From the NCBI GenBank assembly GCA_963734955.1, contig CAVTJO010000008.1, positions 310,001-374,000 of the forward strand: a DNA stretch of 64,000 nt. The letters run 5' to 3'. Of the stretch, positions 43,308 to 51,800 are shown one piece after another; the stretch's first letter is position 1, and each line of letters opens with the position of its first letter. A program made the translations under genes and the position numbers. The stretch is from UBA11986 sp963734955 (GTDB lineage Bacteria; Bacteroidota; Ignavibacteria; UBA10030; UBA6906). The notes under the pieces are model-generated. The model was not told the DNA's origin and did not search any database. It saw only the letters and a list, made by a program, of their open reading frames with translations.

Positions 43308-43341
43308 CCCTTTAAGTCCTGCCCCGAGAGGCAGGTAAGGG
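43308..43341 (+). promoter_or_regulatory. PyrR-binding hairpin in the pyr leader
   Basis: The outer stem CCCTT (43308-43312) pairs with AAGGG (43337-43341). The inner stem CCTGCC pairs with GGCAGG around the six-base loop CCGAGA (43324-43329). CCGAGA fits the conserved CNGNGA loop of PyrR-binding elements. In UMP- or UTP-rich cells PyrR would stabilise this hairpin and favour the downstream terminator. Confidence 0.82.
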
Positions 43342-43393
43342 ACTGCAAATGCAGCGTCCAAGACTGCAACTCAGGATCGAATACAGTTCAAGT

Positions 43394-43430
43394 ACCTCCG
43401 TCTCGTGTTCCGGGATGAGAGGTTTTTTTA
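43394..43430 (+). terminator. Attenuator terminator before pyrR
   Basis: CTCGT (43402-43406) pairs with ATGAG (43415-43419, one G-U) and the outer bases add CCT/AGG with a bulge. TTTTTTT follows at 43423-43429. It lies 25 bp before the pyrR ATG and is the expected readout of the PyrR switch. The competing antiterminator is not resolved here. Confidence 0.7.
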
Positions 43431-43454
43431 TGTCTACTCGCAACCCGGCCAGCC

Positions 43455-44006
43455 ATGAGAAAACTCAAAGCAAAGATCATTGACGCCCAGGGGATGGAGC
43501 GAACCCTGACTCGACTCTCTCATGAGATCCTCGAGAAGAACAAAGGTGCGGGGAATATAGTGATCGTCGGGATAAAGACCCGCGGGGCGGTCATTGCACA
43601 GCGCATAGCGAGGAAGATCGACGAGGTTGAGAACACGAAGGTGATGATCGGCTCGCTTGACATTACGTTGTACCGCGATGACCTGCTTGGGAAACTGGAA
43701 CAGCCCGAGTTCAAAGGAACGGACATCATTTTTGATATTACGGGGAAGGACATTATCCTCGTGGATGATGTTCTGTTCACCGGAAGAACCATCCGGGCTG
43801 CTCTCGATGAGTTGATAGACCTCGGGCGTCCCCGGACGATCCAGCTCGCCGTCCTCATAGACCGCGGCCACCGACAGCTTCCCATCAAGGCAGATTTTGT
43901 CGGAAAGAATATTCCAACCTCCAACGATGAGTCAATCCGGGTGCATCTCAGGGAAACCGACAATGGTGATGAGGTACTGCTGATGCATCCGGAAACGAAG
44001 GAATAA
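43455..44006 (+). CDS. pyrR: Pyrimidine operon regulator and uracil phosphoribosyltransferase PyrR
   Basis: This 183-residue protein has the phosphoribosyltransferase fold with the PRPP loop DIILVDDVLFTGRTIRAALDE. It also has the PyrR-typical start (KIIDAQGMERTLTRLSHEI), RGHRQLPIKADFVGKNIPTS near the end, and the GIKTRGAVIAQRIA segment. It binds the leader hairpin when UMP or UTP is high and attenuates its own operon. It can also convert uracil and PRPP to UMP. It is the first gene of pyrR-pyrB-pyrC, with 10 bp to pyrB. Confidence 0.96.
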   Translation: MRKLKAKIIDAQGMERTLTRLSHEILEKNKGAGNIVIVGIKTRGAVIAQRIARKIDEVENTKVMIGSLDITLYRDDLLGKLEQPEFKGTDIIFDITGKDIILVDDVLFTGRTIRAALDELIDLGRPRTIQLAVLIDRGHRQLPIKADFVGKNIPTSNDESIRVHLRETDNGDEVLLMHPETKE

Positions 44007-44016
44007 AGAACAGACC

Positions 44017-44937
44017 ATGCCACTCCAGAGCAAACATCTCCTCGGCCTTCAGGGAATGTCAAAGGAAGACATTCAGTTGATCCTCGATACTGCCACATCG
44101 TTCCGTGAGGTCCTTGAGCGCCCGATCAAAAAAGTACCTCCCTTGCAGGGGAAAACAATCGCCAATATGTTCTTCGAGAATTCAACGCGAACCCGGTTTT
44201 CCTTTGAGCTGGCCGAGCGGAGGCTCTCGGCCGATGTGCTTGGATTCCAGGCAAGCGGCACCAGTGTCGCAAAAGGCGAAACACTCAAGGACACCGCCCG
44301 TAATATCGAGGCAATGAAAGTCGATATGGTGGTGATGCGGCATTCCGCTTCGGGAGCTCCGCACTATCTCTCGCAAGTCATCGATGCCAACGTCGTCAAT
44401 GCGGGTGACGGCTCACATGAACACCCGACACAGGCATTGCTTGACATGTACACGATACGTGAGAAGCTGGGGCGGATTGAAGGATTGCATATTTGCATCG
44501 TGGGCGACGTGGCACACAGTCGGGTGGCACGCTCGAATATCCACGGGCTGCGAACGATGGGCGCTAAGGTATCTGTCTGCGGTCCCGCGACGTTAATGCC
44601 AAAGGGAATCGACCGGCTTGGCGTCGACGTTTATCATCATATTGACGACATCCTCCCCCATATTGATGTACTGAATGTGCTTCGCATCCAGCTTGAACGC
44701 GATGCCGGACATCTGTTCCCGTCGATACGGGAGTATCACAATTACTATGGCATTACACGACAACGCCTGGACAAGGCAGGTGGATCAGTGACCATCATGC
44801 ATCCTGGACCGATCAACCGCGATGTGGAAATCTCCGCCGATGTCGCGGACAGCGAGCATTCGGTGATTCTGCAGCAGGTACTCAACGGTGTTGCCATCAG
44901 GATGGCAGTGTTGTATCTTCTCGCGACACGAAACTAG
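44017..44937 (+). CDS. pyrB: Aspartate carbamoyltransferase catalytic subunit
   Basis: This 306-residue protein forms carbamoyl-aspartate from carbamoyl phosphate and aspartate. The carbamoyl-phosphate loop is FFENSTRTRFSFELA. The catalytic contacts include GDGSHEHPTQALLDMYTI, with the HPTQ motif, and HPGPINRDVEI near the end. No regulatory subunit (pyrI) is adjacent, so it is probably the class whose activity is controlled by transcription or by a dihydroorotase complex. It starts 10 bp after pyrR and ends 16 bp before pyrC. Confidence 0.97.
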   Translation: MPLQSKHLLGLQGMSKEDIQLILDTATSFREVLERPIKKVPPLQGKTIANMFFENSTRTRFSFELAERRLSADVLGFQASGTSVAKGETLKDTARNIEAMKVDMVVMRHSASGAPHYLSQVIDANVVNAGDGSHEHPTQALLDMYTIREKLGRIEGLHICIVGDVAHSRVARSNIHGLRTMGAKVSVCGPATLMPKGIDRLGVDVYHHIDDILPHIDVLNVLRIQLERDAGHLFPSIREYHNYYGITRQRLDKAGGSVTIMHPGPINRDVEISADVADSEHSVILQQVLNGVAIRMAVLYLLATRN

Positions 44938-44953
44938 CAAACGGACAATTACC

Positions 44954-46234
44954 ATGCAACTACTTCTCAAAGGTGGACGGCTGATTGACCCTCTCTCAGG
45001 GCGCGACGAAACCGTGGATATCCATTTGAACAACGGGCGCATTGAGAGAATCGGGAAGGCCATCCAGAGTATTGCGGGGGCTGATACGATTGACCTTCAC
45101 GGCAAAATCGTTGCACCCGGATTCATCGACATGCATGTTCATTTGCGTGAGCCGGGATTCGAGTACAAGGAAACGATCTTGACGGGCTGTGCTGCAGCCG
45201 CATCCGGAGGTTTTACGGCTCTCTGTTGCATGCCGAATACAAACCCTCCGATCGATGATGAGTCGGTGGTCAGATTCATCCAGAGAAAGGCGAAAGAAGC
45301 GCTCAACGGTCTCGTTGATGTCTACCCGATTGCGGCAGTGACACAGGGCCGGAAAGGCGAGCAGTTAGCCCCCCTCGCCGAGCTTGCTGAAGCGGGAGCG
45401 GTCGCGTTCACCGATGACGGTGATCCAGTGTATGACGCGGAGATCATGCGCCGGGCGCTTGAATATGCCGCGATGTATAACAAGCCCATCATCCAGCATG
45501 CCCAGGACCTCGCGCTGACCAGGGGAGGAGTGATGAACGAGGGCTTCACATCAACCGAATTGGGCCTTTCAGGGATGCCGCACATCGCTGAGGATATCAT
45601 GATCGCGCGTGATATCTCCCTTGCCGAGTACACGGGTGGACAGTATCACGTTGCGCACTTGAGTACTGCCGGGGCAGCAGAGCTCGTTCGCCGCGCAAAG
45701 ACGCGAGGGCTCCGCGTAACGAGTGAAGTGACTCCTCATCATTTCACACTTACCGATGATGCCGTTCGTTCCTATGACACAAACACAAAGATGAACCCTC
45801 CTCTCCGGTCACAGGATGATCTGCAGGAGGTTCTCACGGCCCTGCGCGATGGAACAATCGATGTTATCGCTACCGACCATGCGCCTCATTCGTATGACGA
45901 GAAGCAGGTCGAATTCCAGGCGGCACCGTTTGGGGTGGTGGGCCTGGAGACGGCGATCGGACTGGCTCTTACCGAGCTCGTACACAAGGGAGTACTCTCA
46001 TTGTTTCAGCTTGTCGAGAAATTCTCGACAAACCCTCGGCGCATCCTCCACCTTCCTGAAATCAAGATCGTCGATGGAGAGTCCGCGAATCTCACGATCT
46101 TCGATCCTCTGGCTGAGTGGACCGTTGATCCAACCACCTTCAAGGCAAGGTCAAAGAACACGCCCTTCGGAGGGTACCGACTGAAGGGGCGACCGGTGGG
46201 AGTTGTCAATAATAGTCAGGTGTTCTGGGTGTGA
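44954..46234 (+). CDS. pyrC: Dihydroorotase
   Basis: The protein has 426 residues from ATG 44954 (MQLLLKGGRLIDPLSG). A longer frame reaching back into pyrB is not needed. The metal-binding HxH lies in FIDMHVHLREPGFEYKETI. Later ligands lie in PIIQHAQD and HVAHLSTAGAAEL, and the catalytic Asp lies in IATDHAPHSYDEK. It belongs to the long class I type related to the CAD/B. subtilis form. Such dihydroorotases form complexes with PyrB, which is encoded just upstream. Confidence 0.96.
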   Translation: MQLLLKGGRLIDPLSGRDETVDIHLNNGRIERIGKAIQSIAGADTIDLHGKIVAPGFIDMHVHLREPGFEYKETILTGCAAAASGGFTALCCMPNTNPPIDDESVVRFIQRKAKEALNGLVDVYPIAAVTQGRKGEQLAPLAELAEAGAVAFTDDGDPVYDAEIMRRALEYAAMYNKPIIQHAQDLALTRGGVMNEGFTSTELGLSGMPHIAEDIMIARDISLAEYTGGQYHVAHLSTAGAAELVRRAKTRGLRVTSEVTPHHFTLTDDAVRSYDTNTKMNPPLRSQDDLQEVLTALRDGTIDVIATDHAPHSYDEKQVEFQAAPFGVVGLETAIGLALTELVHKGVLSLFQLVEKFSTNPRRILHLPEIKIVDGESANLTIFDPLAEWTVDPTTFKARSKNTPFGGYRLKGRPVGVVNNSQVFWV

Positions 46235-46421
46235 CTGTGACTATTCACACGTCCTGAATATTGGACGACTGAACACCTTCCTCTACAGAGTGAAGCGCTG
46301 AGAGGCCACCGCCTTCTCTAAATCTCCTGCATTTTCAACCATTTCCCTGCTCGTCAGGCTGGCACAAGCTTTGACTTTCTCTTTGGCAAGGAGAGAAATC
46401 TCAAGAGCACGAGGCCACACC

Positions 46422-47222
46422 ATGAAACGAATCGGTCTTCTAATCATCATAATCAGCGCACTGGGACTCTCGGGATGCGATAGGGTAACAGGGCCTGACT
46501 ATACTCCTCCAGCTCCACCAACCGGACTCTACACAGCAACGGGCGACAATTTCATTGAGCTGTTCTGGCGGGCAAATCTTGAAAATGATGTTGCGGGGTA
46601 CAATGTGTTTGCCAGCGCGACGTATGATGGTCCATATCAGCTCATTGGATCGACGCACACGCCATATTTCAACGATACTGGAGCCAGGAATGGAAGCACG
46701 TACTATTATGCTGTGACTGCGTACGACTTTGACGGCAACGAGAGTGATCTCAGCAAAGACGTGGCCTACGACGTTCCGAGGCCAGAGGGTTACGATGTTG
46801 TGCTGAACAGCTACCGGCAAACCCCGGCCTACGCGGGATATGACTTTTCAGACTATAGTGTGCGGGCCTACAATGATCTCTACACCGATATGTACTTTGA
46901 ATATTACGGTGGCGAGTACTTCATGAATGTGCGTACCGACTCGGACATTCAGGATGTCGGACCGACAAACTCCATCCTCGATGTTCACCTGGCACCTGCG
47001 TCCGGGTGGTCTACAACTCACGACGCCGCCCTTCGGGTCGGTCACACGTACGTCGTGTGGACCTGGGACGATCATTACGCAAAATTCCGCGTGACGAGTC
47101 TCTCTACCAATAGAGTTGTGTTTGATTGGGCATATCAACTGCAAGAGTCGAACCCGATGCTCAAGCCGGTGGGCCGTGGTGGTGGAGTAAGGCAGTTGGC
47201 AGAGGCGGGAGCGGAGCATTGA
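46422..47222 (+). CDS. Lipoprotein with Fn3-like domain and shared C-terminal domain
   Basis: The protein has 266 residues from ATG 46422, chosen because it gives the lipobox LSGC in a proper signal (KRIGLLIIIISALGLSGC). A fibronectin-III-like domain follows (about 32-110, from PPAPPTGLYTATGDNFIELFW to AVTAYDFDGNESDLS). The C-terminal 100 residues (AYAGYDFSDYSVRAYNDLYTD to VVFDWAYQ) share many positions with the next gene product, including GHTYVVWTWDDHYAKFRVTS. I cannot assign this domain to a family. Upstream is 187 bp of apparently empty DNA after pyrC. Confidence 0.8.
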   Translation: MKRIGLLIIIISALGLSGCDRVTGPDYTPPAPPTGLYTATGDNFIELFWRANLENDVAGYNVFASATYDGPYQLIGSTHTPYFNDTGARNGSTYYYAVTAYDFDGNESDLSKDVAYDVPRPEGYDVVLNSYRQTPAYAGYDFSDYSVRAYNDLYTDMYFEYYGGEYFMNVRTDSDIQDVGPTNSILDVHLAPASGWSTTHDAALRVGHTYVVWTWDDHYAKFRVTSLSTNRVVFDWAYQLQESNPMLKPVGRGGGVRQLAEAGAEH

Positions 47223-47280
47223 GGTGCGACAACCTTACCCGTGGGTTGTGGGCTTGGAAGTGTGGAGGGTAGGGATGTGA

Positions 47281-47351
47281 CAGTGGAGAGTCCGGGCGCT
47301 GCTTGTGCGGTTATGATGGTGGCCGGATAGGTGGTGCCCACCTCCATTGTT
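47281..47351 (+). repeat. Intergenic repeat, copy A
   Basis: About 70 bp downstream of the lipoprotein gene, running from CAGTGGAGAGTCCGGGCGCT to CTCCATTGTT, matches a segment downstream of the next gene at 48283-48352. I estimate roughly three quarters identity by eye. Confidence 0.6.
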
Positions 47352-47373
47352 CATCACGATCAGGAGGGTAGTC

Positions 47374-48237
47374 ATGGAGCGATTTCAATTGTGGACAAGA
47401 ATCACCCTGACCATCGTGGTTCTCAATCTTGCTTCGACTTTTCCCGCGTCATCGCAAGGACGGTCGGCAGGTCGCACAAGAAACTCCGACAACACTGAAA
47501 CGACAACCGTCGCGCCGCCCCCGACCCCATCGCCGGGGAGAGATGTAGGACGGACTCGACAACCTGAAACGAATTCGCCGCGGGTTCCGACGAACTCAAA
47601 TGGCGGAGAGCGGTCAAAGCGGAACTTGCCATCACCTGTGGTTGGCAATGTTCCACCACCGAGGCCGGAACGGCATCCAGCCAACCCGGCTCCCCCGTAC
47701 GATCTTCGTTCTTCACCGCCGCCTCCCAAACACTGTGTGGTAGTGATCGGAGGGGGCGTCCCAATTGAGATCACCGATGGTGTCTGGATCAGCGACGAAA
47801 TAAGTTTCGGCAGGGATGTGACCTTATGTGATGAGAGAGTGATGCCCGAGTATTCAGGATATGATTTTTCCGAGTTTCTGAAACGTCCGTATGATCATCC
47901 GTTTACAGACATGTCCGTGGAAAGTGACTCCTGGGGCGACCTCTACGTGACTGTACGGGACGATACTGAAATCATGGATCTGGGTTCAGCAGTGGTTCCT
48001 GTTGATGTGATCTTCATTCCTCGAACACCATGGTCAGCGGATCATTCTGTTCGGCTTGCCATTGGCCACGAGTATGTCGTCAGGACGTGGGATGGCCATT
48101 ACGCGAAGTTTCTTGTCACGAGCCTTCTGAACGATAGGGTGGTGTTTGACTGGGCGTACCAATCTGGAGAACCCTGGGGAGGTGTTTTTCCTGCAGTTTC
48201 TGTGAGGGAGGAAGGGTTCATAAGGTTTGCACGATAG
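47374..48237 (+). CDS. Exported protein with proline-rich linker and shared C-terminal domain
   Basis: The protein has 287 residues from ATG 47374, with CAGGAGGG upstream. A signal peptide (LTIVVLNLASTFPASS) is followed by a low-complexity region rich in Pro, Arg, Asn and Thr. This region includes two similar units, GRSAGRTR and GRDVGRTR, and polyproline runs up to about 125. The C-terminal domain (about 155-270) matches the previous gene: YSGYDFSEFLKRPYD, then GHEYVVRTWDGHYAKFLVTS and RVVFDWAYQ. The two genes appear to be duplicates of one domain with different N-terminal parts. The function is unknown, and surface exposure is likely. Confidence 0.75.
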   Translation: MERFQLWTRITLTIVVLNLASTFPASSQGRSAGRTRNSDNTETTTVAPPPTPSPGRDVGRTRQPETNSPRVPTNSNGGERSKRNLPSPVVGNVPPPRPERHPANPAPPYDLRSSPPPPKHCVVVIGGGVPIEITDGVWISDEISFGRDVTLCDERVMPEYSGYDFSEFLKRPYDHPFTDMSVESDSWGDLYVTVRDDTEIMDLGSAVVPVDVIFIPRTPWSADHSVRLAIGHEYVVRTWDGHYAKFLVTSLLNDRVVFDWAYQSGEPWGGVFPAVSVREEGFIRFAR

Positions 48238-48282
48238 ATTGTTGGATTTCACAGTTGATTGGTGCGAATCGGAGGAATGCCG

Positions 48283-48352
48283 CAATGGAGAATCTGGTGC
48301 TCTTCACCCGGTTTTGATGGTGGCTGGGGAATGGTGCCTCTCTCCATTGTTG
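48283..48352 (+). repeat. Intergenic repeat, copy B
   Basis: This is the second copy of the 70-bp sequence at 47281-47351, with GGTTTTGATGGTGGCTGG aligned to GGTTATGATGGTGGCCGG and both ending CTCCATTGTT. It lies just before the promoter of the next operon. Confidence 0.6.
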
Positions 48353-48357
48353 GTTTA

Positions 48358-48388
48358 TTGACTTTTGTGTTGTTATGGTTTACTTTTG
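48358..48388 (+). promoter_or_regulatory. Promoter of the DUF4783-kinase-pgeF operon
   Basis: TTGACT (48358-48363) and TACTTT (48381-48386) are 17 bp apart. The -10 region also reads TACTTTTG, an exact match to the Bacteroidota -7 consensus TAnnTTTG. It ends 33 bp before the ATG at 48422. Confidence 0.6.
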
Positions 48389-48421
48389 GCTTGTCCAACC
48401 TGTTGCGATATGTGAGCTGAT

Positions 48422-48871
48422 ATGAATACTGTTACGCTAACGCTGGTTTGCTCGCTGCTGCTCTGCATCTCAACGCCACATTCTTCATATGGCCAGCAAA
48501 GGGAGATTGACGCCGATTCCGATCGTCCCACGCAACACCGGTTGATTTTCGAGGATGTGCAACAGGGCATCACCAACAGCGACATTGCATTGGTGGCCCG
48601 ACATTTTGCACCCCAGGTTTCGGTGAATCTTCGGGGTGACGAGAGCGGTACATTCAGCTCCAATCAGACGTACTATGTTCTTGGCGACTATCTCAAGACA
48701 CGACGATTTGCCAGATTCGAGTTCTCAACAGTTGAGGACTCCAATGCGAGCCCGTATGCCACAGGTGAAGCTGAATTCACGTTCAATGGGAGCCGGGAAC
48801 GAGTCCAGGTCTATGTCGCGTTGTCACATGTTGGTGAGAAGTACCTGATCACGCGCCTGACCATTTATTGA
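48422..48871 (+). CDS. Exported DUF4783-like protein
   Basis: This 149-residue protein has a signal peptide (LTLVCSLLLCISTPHSSYGQ). It then has a small alpha-beta domain with the pattern VQQGITNSDIALVARHFAPQVSVNLRG, a tyrosine-rich segment, and a C-terminal strand (EKYLITRLTIY). This is the shape of DUF4783 (NTF2-like) proteins common in Bacteroidota. Its stop overlaps the ATG of the next gene (TGATG), so it is coupled to the histidine kinase and may be its sensory or accessory protein. Confidence 0.72.
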   Translation: MNTVTLTLVCSLLLCISTPHSSYGQQREIDADSDRPTQHRLIFEDVQQGITNSDIALVARHFAPQVSVNLRGDESGTFSSNQTYYVLGDYLKTRRFARFEFSTVEDSNASPYATGEAEFTFNGSRERVQVYVALSHVGEKYLITRLTIY

Positions 48872-51800
48872 TGCTGCGGATGGACGAACTGCACTCCCGC
48901 TTCAATTCGTACCTCGTATACAAAGGACGATCCCTTGCAACCAGGATCGTCTTTTTCATTTCCGTCCTTCTTCTCGTTTCATCTCTTTCGGAATATTTGC
49001 TTCTCCGGTACGATGATCGGAATTGGGAGACCGTTGTACAACACACAGCCACGGAGAATCTGGAGAAAGCGATCCAGGCATTCAGCGGCATTCAACGGGA
49101 AACCCGTCGCGTGGCAACGGAAGTTGCGCAGAATCCGATCGTCCTTGGCGTGCTGACTGATCCGGGGTTCGACAGGAGTGAGGTGTTCGAGCTCGCCGCA
49201 AAGATAAACCGTGAACACGGCGTCGGTGTCGAAGTCTACAACCAGCATGCGCAGTTGGTGGCGTGGGATGGAAGCAGTGAGCCGTCGCATCCAAGGGAAA
49301 TTCAGATTGCACTTGCGGGTCAGCTCGCCTCGTTTGTCACCCGATCGCAGGTGTTCTCGCAATTATTCGTTGTGACTCCGGTCCGATCGCAAAGCAGGAT
49401 CCTCGGTGCGGTCCTGATTCGACGAACCACGGAATTGAACTACCCGTTGAACAACAGGATTATTGTCAATACGGGAGTCGCGGAACAACTCAGCGAGGAC
49501 CTCGGAGTGAATGTAGAGTACAACTTCTCTCCCGACGCAGCCCTCAACAAGGATGGGCGATACATTTCTGCTCCACTCATCGGAATCGACAGCAGCAAGG
49601 TTGGCACTGTAAGCGTGGAACGACCTCCACGCAGCGCCTATCTTGAACGGGTGACCACTACGTTCCATACGGTTGATGCTGCGCTGTGGATGGTACTCAT
49701 CGGCATACTGAGCCTTTGGGCGGGCGCGCGCCTGGCACACATCGAGTCTGTGTTGGTGCGCGCCCTGGCTGTCACGGTGCTTATCTGGACTGTTCGCTAC
49801 GTGCTGGTGTGGTTCGACCTTCCTTCGGCTGTATTCCAGATTGGGATTTTCGATCCCAAACTGTTTGCATCGAAATTCGGCAACGGGCTGGCAAAGTCGG
49901 TTGGGGAGTTGTTTCTCACCTCGGTCGCACTTTTTGCGAACACAGTTGTGGTGGGGCGGTATGCTCTCACAAGGAATCGCGTTGGGTCTCCGTCATGGTA
50001 CCCGCAAAATGGGATTATCCGGTGGGCGATTGTTCCGATTGCCGCCACGATGGTGTTCCTTCTGCTGCGCGGATATGCAGCTACAATACGGAGCGCGGTG
50101 TATGATTCCACGCTGCGTTTTAATAATCCTCTCGTGATCGTCCCCTCGTTTGAGCTCGCGGTAATGGTGATGAGCCTTTTCTTTCTGAGCTTCTGTCTCG
50201 TCAGCGCGGTTGTCGGACTAAGCTCATTCGCATATACCATGCTGGCGGGAACACATGGAGACAGGAAACGGGTGCCGTGGTTCATGCTGGCTGCAATATT
50301 CGCGGCGACTGCGATCGTGATTTCATTCATACCATCCGACCCGCTGGTCTCCTTGTCGTACCGCTTCGTGTTTGCCGCTGCGACATTGGGTTTCACCTAT
50401 TATCTGCATAACTGGAATGTTCACGGCCGATCGATCATTACACCACGAAACATCCTGCTGACGTTTGCTCTCTCGGCTGTGTTCTTCCATCCCATTCTCA
50501 ATGATTATGTTCACGAGCGGGACCGCGATCGGATCGAGGCTTATGCGCAGGAGGTCGTTAAGCCAACTGACAGCTGGCTCAAGTTTATCGTCGATGAGGC
50601 ACTGCAGTCATTTACATCCGAAGAAACCGTGAACACGCTGGTGGGCGGTGACATCGACGCTGTCGATCGCCTCGCCTTCGACCATTGGGCAAGAAGTACT
50701 GCAGCGAGAGAAGGCTATAGCTGCATCCTTGCCGTCAGCGATACGTCAGGATCCGAGCTGAGTCGGTTTGTGATCGGAGGGCAGTCGACGCTGGACATGT
50801 ATCATGCGCTCCAGAACGATCGTCCGGGGGAGAAGTCGATTGCGCTCGCGAGTTCCGGGGCAGGCGTGAATGCGCTGCGCATCTACTCCGGCTCCATTCC
50901 CATCAAAACCAACGATGGGGAGGTCATTGCGTATGCCCATGTTGTTGTTGCTGCGGGCCAGCAGTCTCTGTTCCGGGGAGAATCCCCTTCGGTGTTGAGG
51001 AGTGAATCCCAGGGAGCCATCGATCCATACTACCGACCCATCACACTTTCTGAGTTTCACGACAACAGGCTTCTCAGCTCCAGCAGCTCACTCCTGCCCC
51101 TCGGCTATGAGGTGCCGGAGGGCGTACAAACCCAACTGGCTGATCCGAAGCTCTCCTCCCTCTGGGCCGATGAGCGCATCGATGACCAGCCGTATGAGAC
51201 GTTCTATATCAAACGTCCGTCGGCTTCCGGCGCGGTGCTTGCGCTGAGTGTTCCGCAGCTCGGTTTTGTATGGCATCTCATCGGCATCGTGAAGTTGATC
51301 GTGTACTATGCGATTCTCGTGCTTGTTCTCGCGAGCGTGTTCCTCAGCGTTCGGTGGGCGGGGGGACATCGTTATCGGTTCACATTCAGAGACAAACTGC
51401 TCGGAGCATTGCTGGTGACAGCGCTCGTGCCGATTATTGTGATGGCAACGTATGGGCGCCAACTGGCAAGAGAGCGGATGCTCGATGCAACCTCGAAACG
51501 TCTCGAGCAGGAGACCGCCACCCTCGGTGTGAGTATCTCGCAGCGACTTCAGGGTGAGGAAGGGATTGTGCAGGAGGCTCTCAGCAGATACGTGATCGAT
51601 CAGCTGGCGGATGAGGCGGGAACGGATTTTAACCTGTATGTGGGGGATCAGCTCCAGGCGAGCAGCAGGCCGGAGCTGTACGATGTTGGGATCCTTGACA
51701 AACGACTCAGCGGTCTGGCGTATGCCAACACCATGCTCAAGGGGAAGCGATTCTATCTGCAGACGGAAAACATCGGGTCATACCAGTATGTTGTCGGGTA

